In this document: piece after piece, positions 18,894-28,527 of the stretch
How positions within the stretch are numbered: position 1 is the stretch's first letter
Layout of the letters: every line of letters begins with the position of its first letter
The notes under the pieces: generated by a model
Seen by the model: the letters and a program-made list of their open reading frames with translations, nothing else
The model's database searches: none
Told to the model about the DNA's origin: nothing
NCBI GenBank assembly: GCA_036940085.1
Contig: JALLBK010000385.1
Coordinates: 1 to 32,525, forward strand
DNA length: 32,525 nucleotides
Reading direction: 5' to 3'
Origin: Discostella pseudostelligera
Lineage: Eukaryota; Bacillariophyta; Thalassiosirophyceae; Thalassiosirales; Thalassiosiraceae
Program-made: the position numbers and the translations under genes

Positions 18894-19907
18894 TTATTGA
18901 AAGCTACGAAGTACAAACTCCCATCCCCACCAATCGACATCCACTTCCGTAATATTATACAACAATTCATAATTGGCCATTCTTTCACTTACAAAATTCT
19001 CAATCCGACTCTCGTTGAGGCAAGCTTTCCGCATGATGTAATCCTCCAACTGAAACCGTGGCGCCAACTTCAATTCACGTTGTTCCAATTGGGCACCCTT
19101 TGGAACTTTGTGATAACTCCATGTAAATTCTTTTCCTGGGTATAAATCACATGGCTTTACCATGGGGTGACTATGTACCCAATGTTCAGCCAAGTATCGT
19201 CCCCAACCCTTACAGTAATTATTCATATTGAACAGAATGTGATCATTTCTCATGAACGGATTGAATAATTGGGATATGTAATCACAACGTGCTAGCCACA
19301 TGTTCCCCGAAGTGTGAGGATGAGGCAATGGAGACATGCGTGATGAGCACACATTGCAGGAATCGGGAAGATTAGCGCACTCCTCAGATAATGCCCCTCG
19401 AGTTAAGAAATTGCGTAGAAGTTCATTCTCTGGCCTGGGATCAAAGGAGCCCTTCGAATGCAAGTAGATCACCTTGGTGGAAGGATTGTTGTTGCTCTGA
19501 CAATATTCCCATAGGGCGTGTAGGGTTAAGAACTCGGAGCTTTGGTTGCGATGTACAGAGATGCTTAGATTGTACGGGATTGATGACAATGGATGTCCGA
19601 TGGAAATGATGGTAACATTGGTGTCATGCAGTAATGGATTCAGGTATTGAAATTGTTCTTCAACAATGCTCCGAACCCTGTCTTCGTCGTCGACACTTTT
19701 GGTGAATAGATTGTAAAATATGCGAATGTTGGATGCATTGTGGACTGCGGCGTGTGATGGCGTCACTGGAGGGCGCGTGATATTATCGACATTGTCACTA
19801 GGATATTGATCGAGTACAGACGAGCCGTGGTAGAAGTAATAGGTGACACTGAACAATGATGCAACGCATAGGATACGGACAGTTCGTCTGCAAGTCACCA
19901 TCATCAT
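18894..19907 (-). CDS. Type II membrane protein, glycosyltransferase-like, uncharacterised
   Basis: Single-exon CDS of 337 aa from ATG 19907. A short basic N-terminus (MMMVTCRR) is followed by a signal anchor at about 9-28 (RILCVASLFSVTYYFYHG), then a luminal domain with many N-glycosylation sequons (NIT, NAS, NVT, NLS, NQS, NES, NIT). Conserved-looking segments are KVIYLHSKGSFDPRPENELL, CNVCSSRMSPLPHPHTSGNMW with clustered Cys, and HWVHSHPMVKPCDLYPG. The paired Cys, acidic and His motifs and the topology suggest a Golgi enzyme acting on glycans. I cannot assign it to a numbered family, and the glycosyltransferase label is inference. It could equally be a secretory-pathway protein of unknown chemistry. 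Confidence 0.72.
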   Translation of the reverse strand: MMMVTCRRTVRILCVASLFSVTYYFYHGSSVLDQYPSDNVDNITRPPVTPSHAAVHNASNIRIFYNLFTKSVDDEDRVRSIVEEQFQYLNPLLHDTNVTIISIGHPLSSIPYNLSISVHRNQSSEFLTLHALWEYCQSNNNPSTKVIYLHSKGSFDPRPENELLRNFLTRGALSEECANLPDSCNVCSSRMSPLPHPHTSGNMWLARCDYISQLFNPFMRNDHILFNMNNYCKGWGRYLAEHWVHSHPMVKPCDLYPGKEFTWSYHKVPKGAQLEQRELKLAPRFQLEDYIMRKACLNESRIENFVSERMANYELLYNITEVDVDWWGWEFVLRSFQ

Positions 19908-20758
19908 AGAGCATCATCTACATATCGCCATCACTTCAGTTACCGACCGCAACAACATCTTCTTGTCATGCGACATCTCATCGATGGATCGATGATCGAT
20001 AGATCAATTATTTTTTGTTGTTGTTGTCTTGTTGCTGTTGTCTGCGCGCGGTGGTTTCGTATGCCTTTTGGCTTCACTTCTTCGTTTCCGCGGGATGGAA
20101 GTTCCCGCCAAATCTTGTACCACATCTGTCTGTCCCTCGTCAGTTCCCGCCAAAATAACCCAAGAAGAGTACACGTACGTGTTGGAACAGGGTGGAACCT
20201 CAAGTCATTTGCACAGCGGAATTAGTAGGATTATACGCACAGCCAAATAAATCTTCCGGACAAACCACTGTGTGTATTTTGTGACGCATCTCTCTACTCA
20301 CACTCACCCACCACTTCCACTGCGATGGGCGACAGGGAAAGCTAGCTAAGCAATTCATTGCATTGCAACCAACAACCAACAGCACGTCCTCCCACAACAA
20401 CTGGCTGCGAGTGGTGAGTAACAATCGTCGTAGTATAAGCCTTGGGGTGGAAATTTAGATCGTAGGATCTCGAGCATACATTTAATGATGGTTCACGTTC
20501 ATGTCTCCACCGGGTAGATGGAGCACTGCCGGTGGCGTTGTCGTTGTCTGTATCGGTCGGGACGACGACACGACGACGACGACTACTTAATGTGCTGTAT
20601 CGCAAACATACTATTGAAACATGTCACCTCTCTCTCGTTGAACTTCTTTGATCTTAACTCTGTTCATCCCATTCTTCTCTTTATTTACCCGTTCATTCTA
20701 TCCAATAAATCAACTCGTCTCTATCTAGCGTTGTCGTCATAATTTTCATACAGTCAAG
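19908..20758. promoter_or_regulatory. Divergent promoter region with two E2F-like sites
   Basis: No supported gene in 851 bp. Two identical TTCCCGCCAAA words lie at 20102-20112 and 20144-20154, 42 bp apart, which is four helical turns and the same face of the helix. A TTG/TTGC-rich stretch lies at about 20011-20040. The right-hand part should hold the promoter and 5' UTR of the DUF1118 gene. Short frames here lack ATG starts or family likeness. Confidence 0.45.
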
Positions 20759-21838
20759 ATGGTCAAACTTTCTATTCTCGTCGGTGGTACGTAACTTATT
20801 CGTTGATATTCTATTGTGGCACATGGAAGTGTCTATGTCATTGAAGACGCATGATACATCGGAGCGAAGGCTGGCTTGGGCAGGTGCACCGACCTCTGCG
20901 TGGTCGGTGACCAAATAATTGATTGGGGAGGGACTTTCTCGTCACTCGTATGGATCTCATCGACTCGAATTTTTCGTGATCATTTACGGGAGGGTGATAA
21001 AATTTTGCGGATCAAATCTCGAATGGAGAAGCCAATACCAAAATGATCGATCTGTTCATTGGTGGTATTATGGAATTCATACTTGCAACCCTGTAAACCA
21101 CGGAACATTTTACATCCACAGAATACGATCGCAAGCGAATTCAGACCTTTATCTGACTTGTACTATTGGCAACTCGAACAACCAACTTTGAAATTTGTAT
21201 AATCTCACGTTCATTTTTTTATCCTCCTATCTGCTTATTTTGCAGCCTTCATGGCATCCACCGCTGCTGCCTTCGCTCCAGCACCCCAACAAGCGGGCTC
21301 CAACTTTGCCCTCCACGCCACCGCCAACCGCGCTGCTCCCAAAGCACTTATCACATCCAAGGTTGACTCAACTGGAAACAACATTGCTGTGAAAAACTTT
21401 TTAGAGAGTGCCGAAGCCACCGGTCTTCTTACCAAGGTTGCCCAATCTGGACTTCTTTCAAAGGCTGCCGCCGCTGGAATCACCCTATCGAAATTGGAAC
21501 CTTTAATTATTGCTGCAGCCGAGAAGGGTATTTTGGATGAAGTACTCATCCTCACGGAGGCTGCCGGTCCGGATATTCTTCCTCTTCTTCCTACGGTTGT
21601 CGACCTTGCACCACAGGCTTTGCCTCTCCTTGCTCTTGGATTAGATATCCCACCGGTTGCTCTTCAGGGTGCTGCCTTGGCGAGCATTGGTGCTGCATAT
21701 GGAGTATTGACTGTTGTTCCAGATGATACCGTTGCTCAAGTGGCCGTCCAAACTCTTGCCGTGGCTGTTCTTGGAGTTGCTGCGCCAGCGGCATCGTTGG
21801 TGGGTGCAACCATCCTTGGAAAGATCCGCTCGTTGTAA
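20759..21838 (+). CDS. Plastid DUF1118 (RIQ-like) thylakoid protein
   Basis: Two exons, join(20759..20786, 21246..21838), 206 aa. The first exon is only 28 nt; donor GTACGT, acceptor TATTTTGCAG, phase 1. The spliced N-terminus MVKLSILVGAFMASTAAAF followed by APAPQ is a complete signal peptide with an AFAP site, the diatom plastid signal. The mature part has LLTKVAQSGLLSKAAAAGI and LSKLEPLIIAAAEKGIL, then Pro/Leu/Ala-rich hydrophobic stretches that would form about three membrane segments. This follows the DUF1118 pattern of Arabidopsis RIQ1/RIQ2, thylakoid proteins that affect non-photochemical quenching and grana organisation; the RIQ link is inference by family. The ATG at 21251 would give a truncated signal peptide, so the spliced start is preferred. 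Codon use is biased toward GCT/CTT, as in highly expressed genes. Confidence 0.75.
20787..21245 (+). other. 459-bp first intron of the DUF1118 gene
   Basis: GT-AG intron, three to five times longer than most introns here. It contains a perfect 8-bp stem-loop: CACCGACC at 20887-20894, loop TCTGCGT, GGTCGGTG at 20902-20909. No snoRNA boxes were recognised with confidence. Confidence 0.6.
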
Positions 21839-22341
21839 TGTCATTTTATTGTACGGAGGATTAAAGTGTGAGGACCTAACCTACGTTCATATCGACCGGG
21901 TCGAATGATGAAAGAATAGACTTGGAACGAGATGCCCTGCTATATTAATTATTGGTTGTGATCGATACTACATGCCTCCCACGTCGACAGCAACTTGAGT
22001 TCTTAGTTCTTGTTGCACAGATTCTTTCTCGACGCTTGGAATAGAAACTTCTTTATCTCCTTGCCCTCCTACAAGCCATGTCCATTGCTTCACGATCACA
22101 TCTTTTCTTTCCTCACGATCATAGGAGAGGTTGCCGATGCTGACGTCAGCGGACTCTTTCCCGAACGGAGCTCATGCCGAATCTATTTCCACGTGTCTAT
22201 CTACGCGAGTAGTATTAGTTCCTCTGGACAACACTCGGTGGGTGAAATTTGACGAGGTATTATCGACATTGATCAAGTCCACTAATCCACCGCACCCCGC
22301 CTCCCTCTCGAAGAAATTCGAGCAACGCAAGTCATCCAACC
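21839..22341. promoter_or_regulatory. Upstream region of the bZIP gene with a full CRE palindrome and a G-box
   Basis: 503 bp without a supported gene. TGACGTCA lies at 22141-22148 and CACGTG at 22190-22195, about 200 and 150 bp before the bZIP ATG. Both are classical bZIP targets. Open frames overlapping this region start outside the recognisable protein and are taken as chance. Confidence 0.5.
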
Positions 22342-23121
22342 ATGCCCGCCGCAGCCGCAGCAGCACTGAAGCCGAAGCCCGCACTTTCGAAAAAGAAGCC
22401 CTTCCCTTCGAATTCGAAAAAGCGCAAGGTCTCCACCGACGCCTCCGACGACCTCCTCCAGCAACCTTCCAACAAGAAGAAGTCGCCACTCTTCAACCTA
22501 CCCCAAAATCGCTACGCACCACCCGACTTCTCCACCATGACACCCGACGAGATCTCTGAATGGCGTAAGGAACAACGTCGTCTACGCAATCGCGAAAGTG
22601 CCGCGGCCAGTCGGAACAAGAACCGTGCTAAGCTCGATGAACTCGAGGGGGAGGCCAATTATTGGAAATCCAAGTATTATGAAATGGAATGTAAGATGCG
22701 GATTATGGAACATCAGATTGAAGTATTGACGAAGATGTGCCAACAGCAGTCGAAGAATCAAGATCAAGCCAGCCTTCTTCTCCCGGCACAGACGGTGGTG
22801 AGCCATCCCAACAGTCCCAACAACGACAGCAATACCATCAGCCCCAGTACCCTCCCGAATACCGTCACCTCATCGCTTGCCCCTCCTCTTCTTCCATTGT
22901 TTGATAACTCATCTCACCACGTCGTTGATGTGCCTAACCTTCTCTCCCCAACCTCTGCTCTTCTCTTTTCAGATCCCAGGAATCACTCATTGGTTGAGAA
23001 TCCTAAAGTTGCTGATGCTACTACTCTTGCCACCACCTCCTCCGATGCTAATGCTGCTGAAGGAATCGAGTCCGAAGAAGAATCATGGAAGCACATAATT
23101 CCGATCTCACGACCAGCATAG
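22342..23121 (+). CDS. bZIP transcription factor
   Basis: Open frame of 259 aa with ATG in good context (CAACCATGCC). The N-terminus is basic and Pro/Ala-rich with an NLS-like KKRKV near residue 27. The basic region RRLRNRESAAASRNKNRAK (about 79-97) has the bZIP invariant N-x7-R spacing. It continues into a zipper (about 98-133) with LDELEGEANYW and MRIMEHQIEVL; heptad Leu are partly replaced by Tyr, Met and Ile. The tail is Ser/Thr/Pro-rich and ends SEEESWKHIIPISRPA. The 3' end is uncertain: an acidic frame follows at 23202-23684 and could be an alternative 3' exon, but the only donor in the right phase with a strong sequence (GTAAGA near 22693) would remove half the zipper. The promoter holds bZIP-type sites. 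Confidence 0.85.
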   Translation: MPAAAAAALKPKPALSKKKPFPSNSKKRKVSTDASDDLLQQPSNKKKSPLFNLPQNRYAPPDFSTMTPDEISEWRKEQRRLRNRESAAASRNKNRAKLDELEGEANYWKSKYYEMECKMRIMEHQIEVLTKMCQQQSKNQDQASLLLPAQTVVSHPNSPNNDSNTISPSTLPNTVTSSLAPPLLPLFDNSSHHVVDVPNLLSPTSALLFSDPRNHSLVENPKVADATTLATTSSDANAAEGIESEEESWKHIIPISRPA

Positions 23122-23201
23122 TCTACTGATCAACTATTTTTGTTTGTCGCTTCTTTCTCCTTATGGGGGGAGGGTGCAAGCATACCCTTTTGTTCTGAAG
23201 G

Positions 23202-23684
23202 ATGAAATTCATTTTCGTTCATCAGACAAATCTTAATTATCTTCCCGCAGTGAAGATTACTGGTGCCAACTGTGATTCTTCTTTCGTTGATACGATCCGT
23301 CAGCAGGAGCCGCACGAGGAGGTGGTACAGCAGCCGCAGACGCTGCTTTTCGAAATCCCGAAGAGTGATTCCACGGTTATGAGTAAGAGCAGCGGCGAGG
23401 TTGAGAAGAGTCTTGGTTGCACACGAGTGTCGTCGTCGAGCGAGGATGTCATCCAGGAAGAGGGAGCCGTACTATCCTCTTCGGAGTCGATGAGTACTAC
23501 CACCCAGAGAGGATCGACCACCGATGGTGATAAGGTTTGGCATGAGGTGACCTCGATCGAACTTAGTGCATCGGAGTCCATCACTAGTAGTTGTAGTGAG
23601 GATGATACTACCGACGATGAAGACTTTTTAGATCTTCTTGCCAACACTCTTGATGACGAATTTGACCTTGATCTAATGTTTTAA
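23202..23684 (+). CDS. Acidic Ser-rich ORF downstream of the bZIP gene (possible 3' exon or separate small gene)
   Basis: 160 codons from ATG 23202. The composition is strongly acidic, ending in TTDDEDFLDLLANTLDDEFD then LDLMF, with alternating acidic and hydrophobic residues as in transcription activation domains. A good acceptor (CTTCCCGCAG at 23241-23250) lies inside the frame before VKITGANC, so residues before it may be intron. A 3' exon of the bZIP gene is plausible given the activation-domain look, but no convincing phase-matched donor is seen. No known domain is recognised. Confidence 0.4.
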   Translation: MKFIFVHQTNLNYLPAVKITGANCDSSFVDTIRQQEPHEEVVQQPQTLLFEIPKSDSTVMSKSSGEVEKSLGCTRVSSSSEDVIQEEGAVLSSSESMSTTTQRGSTTDGDKVWHEVTSIELSASESITSSCSEDDTTDDEDFLDLLANTLDDEFDLDLMF

Positions 23685-23913
23685 TTGGGTCTGATAATGA
23701 ACTGTCCGATAAGAGCCTTACACGGGGTAATAATATCTCTTAGAGATTATTGATAGTTTGTGAATAAATTTGTTGAGGACAACGGTTACTACAATATTGT
23801 TTCTAAGATGACTACTTCTCGTGCTATGATATTTCATTGCCCCATCTCTCCTTCCTCGGTAGATGATCAAGAAATACCGACACGACGAGACGAACAGCTA
23901 AGTAATGATCAAA

Positions 23914-25201
23914 TTAATCCCGAACACTACCCCGTAAGAGATCTTCCAAATCACCACTCTCGACCATTTCGTTCACAATATCCAACCCTCCCACCAAATC
24001 ACCCTCCACGTACAGTTGGGGATACGTTGGCCAATCGGAATAGACTTTCAACCCCTCGCGCACTTCATTGTCTTCTAGAATGTTGAATGCATCATACGAT
24101 ACATGGAACGAATTTAGAATTTCTACAATCTGTCGCGAGAATCCACATTTCGGAGAAGAGGGTATGCCCTTCATGAAGAGCATGATGCGATGTCGATTGA
24201 CTAGCTGTTTCAGTCTTTCATTGATGGATGCTTCCTTCCCCTCATTCTTTGCTTCGTCTTCCTTCTGTGGAACGGTAATAGAAGAGTCAATATTCTTCCT
24301 AATGACAAATTCACCCAAATCCAACTGCTGCACAAGACCTCCCTCCTCTTCCATCAATTCCTTCATAATATCCAGTCCTCCAACTAACTCCCCTCGAACA
24401 TAGAATTGTGGATAGGTTGGCCAATCTGAGTAGACCTTCAACCCCTGTCGTACCTCCTCATCTTGCAATATATCAAAGTAGGCAAAGGATACATTCGACG
24501 ATGTTAGTAGTTCCACTGCCTGACGGGAGAAACCACATCGAGGAGCAGTGGGTGTGCCTTTGAGAAAAAGCATGATGGGAGAGGATGTGAGGATGGATTG
24601 TAGACGATCGTTGAGACTCTGTTGGGGAGGTGGTTCCTCCTCCTCCCTTGGTGGCTGTTGAGTTGAATGAGATGATGATGATGACGAAGTAGTAGTTTGA
24701 GTGACCGCATTCACAAGTTTGGAGTAGTATTGGGTAACAATGGCAACGTCTTCACCACCATCGACTCGATCCATGATGGCGCCATCGGCACTGATGAATA
24801 TGAATGTCGGTACAGTAGTTACATGATACTGGTTTATTATAGACGAGAGGCAGACGAGTGAAATATTAAATATTATTAGTGGATCGAAGGATACAATAAA
24901 ATTGATGTCCGATCGACGACGGACACATCAGACAAATAGATCAATCAAACATAACACATAACAACATATGCACTCATACCTTGCCACTAAGCATCGGAGC
25001 CTCCTCCGCCAACACTCGATAAAATATCACACTACCATCATTTTGAGCCGCCAACGCTTTCACTACCGTGTCGAACGGACCGCCGGTATTGGAGGGGGCA
25101 TGCCAATCTGCCCAGAAGAAGAGGATCGATTTGCTATTGTTGGGGTTGTTGGGCAAATCGAGGTCGTCGGCGTCGGAAATATCTATGATACCTGAGCTCA
25201 T
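23914..25201 (-). CDS. GLRX3: PICOT-type monothiol glutaredoxin (Trx-Grx-Grx)
   Basis: Two exons, complement(join(23914..24828, 24980..25201)), 378 aa; the 151-bp intron has donor GTATGA, acceptor AAACCAG, phase 0. The join PMLSGK-YHVTTVPTFIFIS restores a thioredoxin-like domain (about 1-115) with the cis-Pro VPTF. Its active-site position reads WADWHAPS, with no Cys. Two glutaredoxin domains follow, each with the monothiol CGFS motif (Cys about 172 and 302) and with WPTYPQFYVRGELVGGLDI / WPTYPQLYVEGDLVGGLDI for glutathione binding. The family (GLRX3/PICOT, yeast Grx3/4) binds [2Fe-2S] with glutathione and works in cytosolic and nuclear iron handling. Linkers are Ser- and Pro/Glu-rich. No targeting signal is seen. 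Confidence 0.95.
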
Positions 25202-25696
25202 GGTCTTCGCACTCTCACTCTCTCTCGAGGGATGGACTTCGTGATGAGCGGCGGATAGTGAGTATGGAGGAGCAGGTCAAGCAGGGTGGACGCATGGCCA
25301 TAATGGTGGGATAGGAGTGGAAGCGGCGGCGCGAGGATTGGGCCGGCCGGCGGTGGATTTTGAATTTCTCATCGGGAACCGACGGACAGACCTTGAAATT
25401 TAGAAAGATACTTAAGAAAATTTAAAATTAAAATTTGAAATGGAAAAAGATACTATGGAGATTTGAATTCAATTTTGAAATCAAAAAGATACTTAACAAC
25501 AAGTATTACACCAACCGCTGCATTCAGATGCAACAGATTGCAACAGCAACACCAACAGACTAACTTTGGAGTGCATGACAATTGCATTCAATGGTGTTAA
25601 GATTCGGCACATGCAGTTACTTTATGCTAGATCAATGAAGGCAGACGCTTCAGCGTTGCTTCTGAGCGGAACTCACTTCTAGCCTCTACTAGCTGA
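25202..25696. promoter_or_regulatory. Promoter of the PICOT gene and AT-rich repeats downstream of the CRT-like gene
   Basis: No gene in 495 bp. The left part should hold the PICOT promoter. An AT-rich stretch at about 25395-25500 has AAAGATACTTAA at 25404, a related AAAGATACTA near 25446 and AAAGATACTTAAC near 25485, separated by TTTGAAAT/TTTGAATT words. The same core occurs upstream of the DUF4336 gene. Confidence 0.35.
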
Positions 25697-28087
25697 TTAT
25701 TCTTCCTCGTCATATAAGTTCCTCACCTCGGGATACACCGTCTCAAAGGATGCACTCACGAGACTAACTCTGTGGTAGATTTCGGCTCCAACAATCAGTA
25801 CAATCGTACTTGTCAAGTGAAAGAAACTAACCAATCTACCATATTCACTCCATTTGTCAGATATTTGGTACCAGAACATGAGTATGACCGCAAGAATGAT
25901 TCCCATTGATACACCTCGATACATAACTTTCGTAGCCGCAGCAAGTTTGTCGATTGCAATACCAACCATAATAATTGAGAGGACGTGCAGTAATACAAGG
26001 GCTCCTGACCATCGACATACTGCGACCTCAGGGTAACCATTCTTCATCGTCTCCTCGTCCAGCGTTCCCATGAAGCATGCCAAACCATGAGAAAAATTCT
26101 CACCAATCCCTGTCGAGGGGTACTGACTAGTCCAATTCATTCCATCTCCCATGCCCTGAAGTCCATATGCAAGTGGGCTAACCACAATAGCAAAAACTAA
26201 TTGGAAGATCGAGAGAACTAAATTCAATGAGTTGCGATCGATGGGTTGTCGAAGTCGCGTCAATGTATGCTCCTTGTACAGCTGAGAAATGGCAGCGGGT
26301 ATCGACGCGAAGCAAAATACAATTGTGTTGTACGCCGTACGAATCGGCATTGCATCTTTCTTTGTGATGATAATATTCACGAGGCTCAGTACTGCAGGCG
26401 TTAGACCGAGGAAGATGGCAACGAACATCAATCCCGTACCGATTATGTGATATATGCTCAATCCGCCCCATCCTTTCACGGGTTGTGGTGTTAGCGTATG
26501 AAAAAATTCTGGAAATGTTACGTCGTCAATGATATCCTCATTCAGCGTCGAAGCATCGGATCTGATGCGTACATTGGAGTGTGAAGCTGCGAGAGCAGCC
26601 GACGAGTTGTTACCATCAGGGGATGGTTCTTCTTCACTTGAGGAGCGACGGCGTACTACACAGTGACCATCGGGATGCACGCATTGCGTGAAGCTTTGAA
26701 GATGAATCAGCCAATGTTAGGCATGCAAGATGACGATACAATCTTATGTTCGGACAGAATGAGATGAGATGAGAGATCCTCCTTACCATGCAGTTAATGG
26801 AATTGTAGTTTGGACCAGGACGACTGTCAAAACGGGTGGTACATGTGCACCACTTATAACTCCCAGGAGCAGATAGACAGTATCAAAGACTGCCATTACT
26901 GATACCATGAAGAGATAATGCAGCACAATGAGAGGAAATATGGGAGGAGAGGAAAGCAAACGGCGTGCTAGAAAGAAACATGAAACTCACGTGCCACATC
27001 CGCCAAAGGCAACCCCGAGAACAATCCATTGCGACCCCCCAACCTCATCTCCGCCATCAATACACTATTATCAATATCTCTCTCCTCCTTACTATTTCGA
27101 AGGAACAACCGTCCAATTGCCATACCCAAAGCTGTCAACAGCGCATGCGAGCCCAAAATCAACTCCGCCGAGAATAATCGAAATGGTCCTACCCTATCCA
27201 CAAGTAACTTAAACGTCGACCGTTCGAATGCGTAGGATGACGATAGCAGTATAAACCAAACGATGGCTGCGGTACGATTGCGTGTCGTTGTTCCCCCCGC
27301 GATGATATTGCATATTATCGTGGAAGCTCGGTTATCAGTATAATCAGTGTTGTTGAAATTGTTGCTGCTACTTGTGCCGTAGTTGGCGTGCAAGTCATTA
27401 GTAAGAGCACTTCTTGGATCAAAACCACGACGAAGATGTCGAGAAAGGGTATGCTGGTCAGAGTAGTCATCTGGACTATCCCATACATTATCAACNACCA
27501 CGACGAAGATGTCGAGAAAGGGTATGCTGGTCAGAGTAGTCATCTGGACTATCCCATACATTATCAACATCGGCAATGGCCGATACTGCCAAACGGATTT
27601 TACTGCCCAGTTTGTCCAACGATCGTTTCCAGTTCCTGATGATGAAGTAGCGAAGGATACTGGTTTGCCCCTTCCCCTCCTCATCATCCTCCCCTTGTCT
27701 ACGACGGCGACGACGACGTTGTTTTATCCATTCGCTTCCTCCTAGTAGATAGGACTCCTCGTTGTCACCGTGCTCCATTGCACTTGATTCATCATCGTCG
27801 TCGTCGGTGTATGATGATTCTACTTCGTCATCTTCCTCAGATGCACCTTCTATATCATCCTCATCATCATCATCATCATCATAGGCAGAGAATTCCTCGC
27901 CCTCCAAATCACTTCGGCGCACATCATTTTCATGCCGAGCGAGTGATGCTGGCACTCCTACTGCGGCGGCGGAGGCGGCATCGTCGTTTCGAGCCTGATG
28001 ACGCTGCGGCAGCTGCTGCTGCTCAGCTGCCTCACGAAGCTGTCGCTCCTCCTCCTCGGCTTGCTGAGTTAGCAGACCTCCCAACAT
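25697..28087 (-). CDS. CRT-like transporter (drug/metabolite transporter superfamily) with long acidic N-terminus
   Basis: Three exons, complement(join(25697..26693, 26787..26898, 26991..28087)); introns of 92 and 93 bp with donors GTGAGT and GTAAGG. The joins give [18 protein letters not shown] and [14 protein letters not shown]. About ten membrane segments are expected: the first helix pair is [16 protein letters not shown] and [17 protein letters not shown], and the C-terminal half has [20 protein letters not shown] followed by YGLQGMG, a CRT-family signature. Relatives are the Plasmodium CRT and plant CLT proteins, which move thiols, peptides or drugs across vacuole or plastid membranes; the substrate here is unknown. 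The ~230-residue N-terminal extension is very acidic, with poly-Asp and a basic RRRRRRRR run. Exon 1 contains a duplicated 72-bp contig end (27424-27568) that shifts the frame; without those 73 bases the product is about 710 aa. Confidence 0.82.
27424..27568. repeat. 72-bp perfect direct repeat flanking a one-base gap (inside CRT-like exon 1)
   Basis: Copy 1 is 27424-27495, the N is at 27496 and copy 2 is 27497-27568. The copies are identical and the 73 extra bases put the two halves of the exon in different frames. Removing them gives an exon of 1024 nt, ending in the phase the next exon needs. Confidence 0.93.
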
Positions 28088-28417
28088 TGAAATTGTTGCC
28101 GCCACCTACTATTTCAGTTTCGGTTGCCCGCCTCCACCCTGACACCGACAATATCAACCATCACCAATCGCCACCATCGTCAATCTTCACCATCATCGTC
28201 TCATCTTCCGTCCTTTTTCTGTCGCGCACAGCGCGCGCGAAGCTGCAGCTTAAATTGAACCTTCTTCCAGTTTTACGGTGTGCGTGGTTCCAGCGATAAT
28301 ATCATCGTGTCCAGGGTAGAAATATTCGCTTAAGTGTGAGACATAAAGAGCGCCCGCGAAGCATCCCGCCAAAATTGGTGGCCCACCTCCCCGCCAAAGA
28401 AACATACAAACAATAAT
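28088..28417. promoter_or_regulatory. Divergent promoter region with two CCCGCCAAA words, ending at an assembly gap
   Basis: 330 bp without a supported gene between the CRT-like gene (-) and the large membrane-protein gene (+). TCCCGCCAAA lies at 28364-28373 and CCCCGCCAAA at about 28389-28398. An alternating GCGCACAGCGCGCGCG tract lies near 28227-28242. Confidence 0.4.
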
Positions 28418-28419
28418 NN
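28418..28419. other. Assembly gap (two N)
   Basis: Two undetermined bases, with no duplicated flank here, unlike the single-N gaps. The plus-strand frame of the following gene is open right up to the gap, so missing sequence may hold the true start. Confidence 0.95.
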
Positions 28420-28527
28420 AGTGAATTTAGTCAAAGTGCACATGGATCGAGCGATGACATTTCTGGGATTCATCCTGCTAATGAGAACCGTCGTCATAGC
28501 TGCAGCGATGTCGATGAGGAGGAATGG

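Noticed and set aside
22131..22559. Alternative frame overlapping the bZIP start.
   Set aside because: The bZIP basic region is unambiguous in the other frame; this frame shows only low-complexity sequence.
22798..22973. Possible intron (GTGAGC to CTCTTTTCAG) in the bZIP gene.
   Set aside because: Removing it shifts into a Leu/Pro-rich frame that stops at 23098, while the unspliced frame keeps a coding-like acidic C-terminus.
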